Assembly (NCBI RefSeq): GCF_004359215.1
Contig: NW_027152016.1
Coordinates: 259,368-274,475, forward strand
Reading direction: 5' to 3'
Length of the DNA: 15,108 nt
From: Bremia lactucae
Taxonomy: Eukaryota; Oomycota; Peronosporomycetes; Peronosporales; Peronosporaceae
Part shown: one piece after another, positions 8,663 through 15,108 of the stretch
Numbering within the stretch: the stretch's first letter is position 1
Layout of the letters: each line of letters starts with the position of its first letter
The notes under the pieces: generated by a model
The model's database searches: none
The model's input: only the letters and a program-made list of their open reading frames with translations
What the model was told of the DNA's origin: nothing
Position numbers and translations under genes: made by a program

Positions 8663-8676
8663 GAGGGGTTCTACTG
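8652..8676 (-). repeat. Right terminal inverted repeat of the pogo element
   Basis: Reverse complement starts CAGTAGAACC and pairs with 6492-6516. It is followed by TA at 8677-8678. Confidence 0.95.
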
Positions 8677-8678
8677 TA

Positions 8679-9353
8679 GTACTCAATCTTGGGAGTCACT
8701 CAAGGGAAATCCTCTAAACGAGTATTTAATTGATTTCAGGGATGTATACCCTGTAGCAGTTCGATGCGAGTTGCCTACCGGGCTCGAAGTACTGTGAAAT
8801 GAAGCAGTGGCCATTGCCTCGTGAACAAGAACTTGCGATCGATAAATTCTTTATCGATCGATTAAAAGCGGGCCATGTGAGAAATTCGACCTCCCCATAT
8901 AGCACTTCGACGTTCTGTGTGCGAAAGGCCACAGGAGGGTGGCGGATAGTGCACGCATTTAACATACTGAATGCTGCAACTGTACCGGCTCAAGCGCCGA
9001 TACCTAGAAAATACGTAATAATAGATGGTATGTCTACGAGTACAATCTTTTCGTCTATGGATCTGATGGATGGGTTGTATCAAATTCTCATGCGTGAGCG
9101 GGACATCCCGTACACAGTAGTGAGCACTCCCAGTGGGATGCTCTGGGAATGGCTAGTGATGCCTCAGGGGCTTAGTAACGCCCCTGCAACATTCAACAGA
9201 TGCGCAACAAATCGGTTGAGACCGGTGCGAGAATTCGCACCAAATTATTGTGACGATGGATTCGTCCATAGCCGGTCCATGAACGGTAAGACGGACGTGG
9301 AAGTTCATAAAACTCACGTTCGTCAGGTTCTTACACTTATGCGAAAGCATAAA
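8679..9353 (+). pseudogene. Gypsy reverse transcriptase, N-terminal and palm part
   Basis: Starts with the pre-RT segment STQSWESLKGN (8679) and RDVYPVAVRCELP. The frame changes near 8784-8790, where about a dozen residues seem deleted, and then continues as GSKYCEMKQWPLPREQ. The palm motifs follow: GGWRIVHAFNILNAAT, FSSMDLMDGLYQI and PQGLSNAPATFNRC. The catalytic box reads YCDD (9246-9257), with both Asp kept. Homology stops at LMRKHK (9353). The next residues of the protein, LYANLKK, are at 2242 on the minus strand. The frame runs on to 9500 into unrelated DNA. Confidence 0.93.
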
Positions 9354-9481
9354 GTGAAGCAGTCACGGGGGATAGACAAACAGAGTACTGGACCACAGTA
9401 CTATCTTTCACGAGTCCTCGTCTTGGCTTCGAGCGTTCAAGACTTTTGTCTCAAGTACCTTAACGCATTAAACACTTTATC
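9354..9481 (+). promoter_or_regulatory. 128-bp upstream region of the START-FYVE gene
   Basis: This is the whole distance from the end of gypsy homology to the ATG at 9482. It holds no gene and no clear TATA box or oomycete initiator motif that I can defend. If a rearrangement breakpoint lies at 9353, the original upstream DNA of this gene now starts at 2246. Confidence 0.4.
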
Positions 9482-10729
9482 ATGGTATCTAGCGACGTGA
9501 TTAAAAAAGAAGTCATGATGTCCGGGCGTTCCGAGAAGGTCAAGAGCAATTCGTTCGTGCCGAAACGATTCGCCAGTCCCTTTTCGCCGCTCCATTTGTC
9601 GTCTACCACGACCATGGACTTGGAAGTCCTCGAGCATCGATTAGTCGCACGCAACATTGGCGCGTACGAGTCGTTTTTAGAAGAACACCATGGCATCGTG
9701 GACGAAGATCAGTGGAAACTCGTATCGTCAAAAGACGAATTGAAAGCGTACGCAGAGCACCAACGAGCATCCGATGCGCCCCGTGTTTATCAGCACGAAA
9801 CGCCTGCGGTGCATGTACCAATTATCCTCATCACGGGTACCATAAAGGGTAACTTGGATGACCTGATGTATGGTCTCGCATGTACCACGACGGAACAAGG
9901 TCGGATCAATTTCTCGTACGTGAATGACGATGTACCCCGTAGTTGTGTCCTCGCAACCTTAACGCCACCTTCCGACGACAATCCGTTCACGTCATTCTGT
10001 ATTAAATGGGTCGAATTGGTCGTCCCATTGGCAATTCGTCCAATTGTGAAACATCGGGACTTTGTATACATGGAAACCATGGGTTTCGAACGTCTCCGAA
10101 ACGGCGAACGCGTGGGATATCACATTGTCCACTCCGTGCAGTTTCCCGAAACGCCCGTGCTTGACACGCACTTTCGAGGGAATTGTTCCATTAGTATGTT
10201 TTATCACCAACGCGCTTCGAATCGAATTGACGTGTATGTAAAGGGATTCTTTAATCCCGCTGGTGGGATCATGCGAGCAATTGTGATTAAATTGGCCGCT
10301 CGTACGTTATTGTGCGTGGCTAAACACGTGTATTGTGGCCAAATGAAAAAGCTCGCGTGGGCTCTGAAACGACGACAGAGTGGCGACTTGTCGTCGTCAG
10401 ACTCGGAAAGCACGGGGAGGTCTTCCAATGACTCTGCCGACGACCGACACTGTTGTGGGTGTCGAAAGAAACAATCCGTGCTTGTGCAAGCAGTTTTAAA
10501 GACGAATCCCGGTACAAAACTCTTGCAGAAGAAGCGGCACTGTAAAATTTGTACAAGGTACTTGTGCTTGGAGTGTCGACGACAGCATCAATTGTCATTT
10601 ATGCTGCCAGATCAACGACTGTCGCAAATTCTTGTCACGATCTGTGAAAGCTGCGAAATTGACGCACTTTCAGTTGCTGCTGGTACAATTAGCCAAGAGG
10701 AGATGCTGTATTACAAAACTATAGCGTGA
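9482..10729 (+). CDS. START-domain protein with C-terminal FYVE-type zinc finger (415 aa)
   Basis: A large family in oomycetes pairs a START-like lipid-binding fold with a FYVE finger that binds phosphatidylinositol 3-phosphate on endosomes. Here residues about 75-290 match the START-like part (for example FSYVNDD, SFCIKWVEL, RDFVYMETMGF, GYHIVHSVQFPE, VYVKGFFNPAGG). A serine/aspartate-rich linker (about 299-321) leads to the zinc finger, whose eight ligands form four CxxC pairs (C324/C327, C354/C357, C362/C365, C388/C391). KKRHCK at 350-355 stands for the family's R(R/K)HHCR motif. I chose the first ATG; Met45 is an alternative, because the family often starts with a short disordered leader. 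There is no signal peptide or membrane segment. The frame is intact and lacks introns. The role, lipid transfer or sensing on endosomes, is inferred from the family only. Confidence 0.88.
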   Translation: MVSSDVIKKEVMMSGRSEKVKSNSFVPKRFASPFSPLHLSSTTTMDLEVLEHRLVARNIGAYESFLEEHHGIVDEDQWKLVSSKDELKAYAEHQRASDAPRVYQHETPAVHVPIILITGTIKGNLDDLMYGLACTTTEQGRINFSYVNDDVPRSCVLATLTPPSDDNPFTSFCIKWVELVVPLAIRPIVKHRDFVYMETMGFERLRNGERVGYHIVHSVQFPETPVLDTHFRGNCSISMFYHQRASNRIDVYVKGFFNPAGGIMRAIVIKLAARTLLCVAKHVYCGQMKKLAWALKRRQSGDLSSSDSESTGRSSNDSADDRHCCGCRKKQSVLVQAVLKTNPGTKLLQKKRHCKICTRYLCLECRRQHQLSFMLPDQRLSQILVTICESCEIDALSVAAGTISQEEMLYYKTIA

Positions 10730-11130
10730 ATTTAGACGAATGTAGATGATAAGTGAATTGATCGAATTATAAACCAAGTGGTCAAGCATTCGTACCGACA
10801 CAATATATTGTAGCCAATCAACACCTTTTGCGTCCTGCCCATTTCTCCATTATAGTTGCAACTATCGCTACTTGAATTGGGATATTTAACTTTACCGAAA
10901 ATGGATCTGTATGTCAGATTTAATATTTGTCTTTACTTTTGTAAGAAATTCGAAACATTTCCCTCGCCACGCTGGTTGTGAATGATTCAATTGTTATTGT
11001 GACGCCGAGACCGTGCAATTCATTATTTTGCTTGAGAAATGTCATCAGACGGCATTTATTGCTGCGTCAATTGTATTGCTCTTTGCTGTCGTCAAAAGAC
11101 TTACAATCCATCGCCAAATTTACAATATAA
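10730..11130. other. Intergenic stretch, nothing recognised
   Basis: AT-rich DNA after the START-FYVE stop. It probably contains that gene's 3' UTR. The only open frame (11013-11198, plus) has a hydrophobic start but no recognisable domain and overlaps the small ORF at 11131. Confidence 0.5.
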
Positions 11131-11307
11131 ATGAGCTTTCTGTCGTCGATCTACGCAGAGAAAATCACCAATCGGTTGATGCTTACCATCGCTCCTGAGC
11201 TCACCTTGCGTGGCTTCAAAGATGAAGAAGACGAAGTGCGTCAGTTTTTTTCAAGGATTGGACGATTCCGCAAGTTTCTGCCGTCGGCTTTGATTTATTA
11301 TCTCTAA
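11131..11307 (+). CDS. Small unrecognised ORF (58 aa), possibly a gene fragment
   Basis: ATG at 11131 to TAA at 11305-11307. The composition looks protein-like: a hydrophobic-charged front (MSFLSSIYAEKITNRL), then PELTLRGFKDEEDEVRQFF and RFRKFLPSALIYYL. It has no signal peptide, cysteines or transmembrane helix. It may be the first exon or the remnant of a larger gene, since the sequence after the stop is not open. I do not know its family. Confidence 0.35.
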   Translation: MSFLSSIYAEKITNRLMLTIAPELTLRGFKDEEDEVRQFFSRIGRFRKFLPSALIYYL

Positions 11308-11813
11308 AGGTGAAGATGCAACCCATACGTATGCTTTTATCGTCACATTATACCTGGCTGGTAGCATAGTTGCATTCGCTCGCAGACTATATTCACAAAA
11401 CGTTCCATTGAAAAATAGAAGGTTAATGTATATCCGCTCCCACGACTTTTTCTTAACAATGCGACTTGTACAACTCTAAACTGACGAGCTTTTTCCTTTG
11501 GCTCGTATCAAGCCAAGGCTTCCACACTGCAGCAACACGGTTTACTGTCGATTACCATTCAATGATTTGATAACTCATGAGAATTCATGTCACTATTTCT
11601 GAATTCTCCAGACGTTCGCGAAACAGCAAATTTAGGCGAAAGTTCTTACAAAGAGTCTGTTCACTGCATACCTTCGTGAGCAATAGGACCTTTACTATAT
11701 CCGGGAAATCTAATCCTAGAACAGATGACCCTCGCAAAGTAAGTCTATTGAGCTTCTGTTTGCGAAAAAATGTCATATTATTATAAATTTCTACATCTAC
11801 CCTTGAGCTAAAT
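11308..11813. other. Intergenic stretch, nothing recognised
   Basis: Short overlapping frames occur on both strands (11577-11786 plus, 11585-11854 minus), with no motif and unusual composition. I treat them as chance. The right end is the 3' side of the secreted-protein gene. Confidence 0.5.
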
Positions 11814-12224
11814 TTAGTCATCACTGTTTGTACTGCTGGTATTCGGGCTGTCATTGCAGGTGCATTCGGTCACGGTGAGCACCACGTCCATCGATGCAAG
11901 ACCCGCCTTGTAGACTGGGCAGAGTTCGGAGGGATTGTTGTAGCAATTGCGGCCCTGCTGAAACTCCCAGAAGCTGTTAAGCATGCACAGATCTTCGCAC
12001 TTGGCCTCGCGCTCTTTGGGCTCTGAGTCCCACGGCGTTGATTTCATGGTCGCCATGCGATAAAACATGTTCTGCTTCTTAGCCAGCGCCTTCTCGTGTG
12101 CCTTTTCCTTCAACGCGCCGCTATTTCTTGAATTCTCCGTTGAGGACACTTTTACGTGAACTGCTTCGAACGTGGAGGTCGAGGTGGCGGCTAGCACAGC
12201 GAAGAAAGTAGCAAAAATCTTCAT
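11814..12224 (-). CDS. Small secreted cysteine-rich protein (136 aa), candidate effector
   Basis: The ATG at 12224 opens a signal peptide (MKIFATFFAVLAATSTSTFEA, residues 1 to about 21). A Lys/Ala/Glu-rich stretch (about 37-52) then leads to a C-terminal domain with six cysteines (76, 80, 94, 102, 121, 123), enough for three disulfides. Spacing is CxxxC, C, C, CxC. The mature protein is about 115 residues and ends in an acidic/serine tail (NTSSTNSDD). I see no RXLR, LFLAK or other host-translocation motif, so if it acts at all it would be in the apoplast. This is a candidate only: I do not recognise the family. It lies downstream of a copia LTR and is read in the same direction as that element. 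A TATA-like motif sits 60-75 bp upstream. Confidence 0.72.
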   Translation of the reverse strand: MKIFATFFAVLAATSTSTFEAVHVKVSSTENSRNSGALKEKAHEKALAKKQNMFYRMATMKSTPWDSEPKEREAKCEDLCMLNSFWEFQQGRNCYNNPSELCPVYKAGLASMDVVLTVTECTCNDSPNTSSTNSDD

Positions 12225-12284
12225 CGTGTCAAAGGGAAGATCCGGACTGACAATCTTCTATCTTTCGTGAAGTGTCATCGAAGA

Positions 12285-12299
12285 TTTATATATTTAAAT
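12285..12299 (-). promoter_or_regulatory. TATA-like element upstream of the secreted-protein gene
   Basis: On the minus strand the sequence reads TTTAAATATATAAA, 61-75 bp before the ATG at 12224. It is a plausible core-promoter element. The DNA here is AT-rich, so chance is not excluded. Confidence 0.35.
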
Positions 12300-12489
12300 T
12301 TGAAGGTAGTCAGACTGCATTAATCGAGGTTCGGTACTTCAAATTTATGTGCGAGGAAATGTCTACTTTCGATTTATTTAAATTCGTAAGAAAATTCACA
12401 AAGGAGCATATATTATTTTGAAATCGTTATTCAGCCCCCAACCTTTAATCAGCCACCACCCATCAATTTTAATACAATTATAGGAAATC

Positions 12490-12824
12490 GTCGCTTCTAA
12501 TTTGTCAGAAAACATCCAACGAAACAATTAAATATAATTGCGTAAAAGTTTTTACCAAATCAAAACGCTGCGGTTTCTAGACATTTTGAGCTACTTAATC
12601 TAAATCTTAGTGCTGTTGGTGTTGTTGATGCTCGTGTCTTAAAATGTAATGATGTTAGGTAAAGTAGAAGTGTCATTTGTAGCGAGCTACCTGTCACGTA
12701 GGTTACGTCTCTCCGGAACAAATCATTCGCCTGGATTTTTCTAAATAAACCGACGACAGAAACTCCCGTAAATCCCAAGTGGTCAGCCGAGAGAAACGCT
12801 TTCACAGCGACTATCGTTTTCAAT
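12490..12824 (-). mobile_element. Probable 3' LTR of the copia element, far end not defined
   Basis: On the minus strand the copia pol stop (12859-12861) is followed by a short spacer. A purine run GAGGAGGAGT (12825-12834) comes next, then TTGAAAACG. This is the usual polypurine-tract/LTR start arrangement of Ty1/copia elements, with a degenerate TG start. I cannot place the other end of the LTR, because no second copy is in the window. The left boundary given is a guess. Confidence 0.45.
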
Positions 12825-12834
12825 ACTCCTCCTC
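12825..12834 (-). other. Polypurine tract of the copia element
   Basis: GAGGAGGAGT on the minus strand, about 25 bases after the pol stop and just before the putative LTR start. This tract primes plus-strand synthesis in these elements. Confidence 0.55.
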
Positions 12835-12858
12835 GAACGATTGCTTTGCCCAAATCAC

Positions 12859-14327
12859 CTACAATAAGCACACAAGTTCAAACAGTCCTCGCACTTCCGC
12901 TACTCTGGGCGCCGGCAGTGTCTTCGTTAGCAGGCCTGCCTTCATGAGCTTTGACTACACGTAACTAAGTTTCACTATACCCTTTTTTTTGCATTATCGC
13001 ATATGAATTGCATGCGCACATAAACGTATTTTGTGCTCGAAATGCTTCCTTTACATTCTAACTACTTAATTGCTGCTTGACAGTCCATCAGCATGCTCAT
13101 TGGCTCCTTTGGACCAATCTATTTCAGCATTCCCCGTAACCCAGTAGCTCCAGTCCTTCATGCGACGCCGAGATAAATTCTGCCGCCATGGTGGACAGGG
13201 ATACTCCAGTTGTTGTTTTGCAATCTCAGTGCACAATTACTCTGTTCACGGTAAGTAACGCGCCAGTAATCGATTTTTGGTCCGACGTATTTGCCGCAGA
13301 GTCCGAATCACTCCAACTTTTAAGCTTGATTTCATCATCCTACGTACCAATACTCATGTAAAGTTTCGTGTCTTTTCTGATCTTCAGATATCGGGCAACG
13401 CAGTTCGCCAACTTCCAGTCGCTGACGCTGGGCTAGTGCGTCCGCCTTGTTGCCTTGTGGACAGCAAAAATGATGTCAGGTCTCGAACAGTCGGCAATCC
13501 AGAGGACTCCAACTAGTGACTGAAAGTCTCGTCTAGTTGGCTTGCCATTTTTGCCCCATTTTCCAAATACACTGGTTTTGATTCGTTGTCGCTAGTTTCT
13601 TCACCAATTTGCCCTTCACGCTATTTGCTTGCATCAGTCCATTTTGGCTCAGCATCTCCACTATTGCTGCGGTTTGATCAATCGTGTAGGTCTTTGCATT
13701 AATTAAATTAACTCGCATGCCCAAACACTTGTTAACTTCGCCCAAGCCCTTGATAGACAAAACACTCATTACTTTAATAATTCATCTACCGTGGTCTGAA
13801 TAAAAGCCGTGACCAACAAATCATTCACATACATACCGATGATAATGCGATTGCCTTGATCGTAATCAAGTACAGACACAGGTCTGACAAGCAGCGAGTA
13901 AACCCATTCTCCTCTACTTTTGTGCTCAATAATTCACTTTAAAGGCAACCTGCTTGTTTATGCCCGTAAAGAGACTTTTCAAGCCGTAATGCTAGCTTTT
14001 CACACCCAGTAACACCAAATTGATCTAGCATCACCTGGAACAATCATTCCCTGAGGAATGGCGATTAAAATCACCAAATGTCCTTCTTTGTCTGCCTTCA
14101 GATATGCATTTGGAATATCGCCATGTCTGGCTAGCCCCCCAATGCAGTGCAAGTACCAGTATGATCTTCACCGTACTAAACTCCATCACCGCAATAAATA
14201 TCAAACCATAGTCAACGCCAAAGCCCTGCTCGTTACCGCAGGCGACGAGCATAGCCTTAAAACGCTCAATCTCACCGTCTGCATCACGCTTTGTTTTAAA
14301 CACCCGTTTATTGACTTCCGGATGGCG
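12859..14327 (-). pseudogene. Ty1/copia pol (RT and RNase H), decayed
   Basis: Read on the minus strand from 14327, the pieces occur in copia order across several frames. RT starts with RVFKTKRDADGEIERFKAML and VACGNEQGFGVDYGL, then DQFGVTG, LRLEKSLYG and a catalytic box mutated to YVND (Asn codon 13823-13825). It continues with GLGEVNKCLGMRVNLIN and FQSLVGVLWIADCSRPDI. RNase H pieces are KLKSWSDSDFA, SITGALLTVN, TTGVSLSTMAAEF and, at the end, LLTKTLPAPRVAEVRGLF, just before a TAG at 12859-12861. There are many stops and shifts. The upstream part (integrase, gag, 5' LTR) is missing because a gypsy LTR begins at 14328. Confidence 0.92.
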
Positions 14328-14767
14328 TGTAACGGGGCACTGCGACTTGTACTGTTTCAGTACAAGCCCACTTCACACTGCTTCGGTTGTGAGTGTGCCT
14401 TTCGTTAGGTGACGTACACTGTACGTATAGAGGAAGACTTCTCTTAAGACAAGTTAACTTAAGAGGGTAAAATGAAAACTGTATTAATATAGTTAAGTGT
14501 CTCTTAATCAATCTTTGTAACTGCTGACTTAACTATAAAATAATACTAAACATGTAAATGAATTCTTATCTATCTTATCTTGTAACTCTCTTTGATTACT
14601 TCTACAGCTGATTCGTCTGCGGCATAAATAGATATAATGGCCTATACCTATTTATGGATAGGATTTCTGAACATTACTATATAAAGTAATATCCTACAAA
14701 TATTATCTACCTTTTAAATAATATATTAATTAACAACCTTAAAGTGTTAATTTCATGTAACGATACA
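14328..14767 (+). mobile_element. Gypsy 5' LTR of a second element
   Basis: Starts TGTAACGGGGCACTGCGACT and aligns with 6179-6491 over its first 310 or so bases. It inserted into the copia pol. The four hairpins of the other copy are present: H1 14344-14368, H2 14369-14395, H3 14412-14426, H4 14441-14465. The 3' limit is uncertain; I place it at GATACA near 14767 because LTRs of this class end in CA. A TATATAAAG at 14678-14686 lies between ATTACT and AGTAAT arms and could be the LTR promoter. Confidence 0.85.
14678..14686 (+). promoter_or_regulatory. TATA-like element in the gypsy LTR
   Basis: TATATAAAG, a good TATA-box match in the second half of the LTR, about 210 bp before the gag ATG. 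It overlaps a hairpin formed by ATTACT (14673-14678) and AGTAAT (14685-14690). Confidence 0.35.
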
Positions 14768-14896
14768 CCCCGTACATCACCCCTTCCTTAAACGACAATC
14801 ACTCTGAATGTCATTAGATGGAGTGGTCGCTAAGTGACCACTGAATTTTTTTAAATAATTTTGATTGGTCAGGTCCATCATTTTAAATTCCATCGC
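14768..14896 (+). other. Gypsy leader between LTR and gag
   Basis: Untranslated leader. It contains a hairpin AGTGGTC / GACCACT (14822-14828 with 14836-14842) and a T/A-rich patch. I could not identify a primer-binding site beginning with TGG next to the assumed LTR end. Confidence 0.5.
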
Positions 14897-15108
14897 ATGA
14901 AGGAACAATTCATGCGGGGTGATGATAGTGCTGAGCCTTCGGCTGCGGTTCGTGCAGCCGCGGGTGATGCACTGCTATCTCTTGCGGTAGACGTTCCGTC
15001 TACCGTAGTGTCTTCCACTCGCACAACACTTGGTGTTGCGAGTGCACGTGGTGATTCACCACGTGAATACGACCCCTCTTTGGAGGTCGACTACGAGTGC
15101 GAGTCGGA
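14897..15108 (+). CDS. Gypsy gag, N-terminal part, cut by the window edge
   Basis: From ATG 14897 the frame stays open for 70 codons to the last base. It starts MKEQFMRGDDSAEPSAAV and is Ala/Asp/Ser-rich, ending in an acidic SLEVDYECES segment. The position, directly after an LTR and leader on the same strand, makes it the capsid (gag) gene or a gag-pol start. A second in-frame Met lies five codons later. The DNA is again built of consecutive perfect hairpins (14985-15005, 15016-15044, 15045-15065). I recognise the gene from context more than from protein motifs. Confidence 0.75.
   Translation, partial: MKEQFMRGDDSAEPSAAVRAAAGDALLSLAVDVPSTVVSSTRTTLGVASARGDSPREYDPSLEVDYECES

Larger units (their letters stand above)
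6492..8676 (+). mobile_element. Tigger/pogo-type DNA transposon (Tc1/mariner superfamily), 2185 bp
   Basis: The element is bounded by 25-bp terminal inverted repeats that differ at one position (left CAGTATAACCCCTCTAAAG..., right, reverse complement, CAGTAGAACCCCTCTAAAG...). It is flanked by TA on both sides (6490-6491 and 8677-8678), the target duplication of the Tc1/mariner superfamily. It encodes a DDE transposase with CENP-B-like DNA-binding domains, now broken. It sits exactly between a gypsy LTR and gypsy pol. All its ends are present, so it could be mobilised in trans. Confidence 0.93.

Noticed and set aside
11814..12224. RXLR or Crinkler effector
   Set aside because: No RXLR/EER or LFLAK motif follows the signal peptide.
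12560..12871. 103-codon minus-strand frame
   Set aside because: It spans the end of copia pol, the polypurine tract and the presumed LTR, and shows no protein motif.
14768..14800. tRNA primer-binding site after the LTR
   Set aside because: No TGG-starting match to a tRNA 3' end that I can defend next to the assumed LTR end; self-priming or a different LTR end is possible.

Overview
The window looks like a gene-sparse, repeat-rich stretch of an oomycete nuclear genome (Phytophthora or downy-mildew type). The evidence is a START-FYVE protein of the kind that is expanded in oomycetes, a secreted expansin-like wall protein, a small secreted cysteine-rich protein, intronless host genes with wide AT-rich spacers, and Ty3/gypsy and Ty1/copia pol sequences that I recognise as oomycete-type. 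I assign no species.

Layout. 1-2245: the 3' half of a Ty3/gypsy pol (RT thumb, RNase H, integrase) on the minus strand, running off the left edge. A 354-bp piece of its integrase (241-594) lies inverted. 2246-3998: no recognisable gene. 3999-5738 (+): a membrane-anchored expansin-like protein. 5739-6178: AT-rich 3' flank with a diverged tandem repeat. 6179-6491 (+): the 5' part of a gypsy LTR. 6492-8676: a complete Tigger/pogo-type DNA transposon with TIRs, a TA duplication and a decayed, intron-containing transposase gene. 8679-9353 (+): the missing front half of a gypsy RT. 9482-10729 (+): START-FYVE protein. 11131-11307 (+): a small unrecognised ORF. 11814-12224 (-): small secreted six-cysteine protein. 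12490-14327 (-): decayed Ty1/copia pol and the start of its 3' LTR, cut by a second gypsy element. That element contributes an LTR (14328 to about 14767), a leader and the start of gag (14897 to the window end, +).

How the parts fit. The gypsy RT is split between two codons: the front half ends at 9353 on the plus strand and the back half starts at 2245 on the minus strand. Inverting 2246-9353 would rejoin them into one minus-strand element. This suggests a 7.1-kb inversion that flipped the expansin gene, and that the expansin and START-FYVE genes were once divergent neighbours. A second, much smaller inversion sits inside the integrase.

The most unusual signal is that the gypsy sequences (pol, LTR, leader, gag) are packed almost end to end with short perfect inverted repeats, with arms of 6-12 bp and loops of 2-10 nt. 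By eye this pattern is absent from the host genes, the copia element and most of the pogo element. The two LTR copies show compensating changes in these stems, so the hairpins themselves seem to be maintained.
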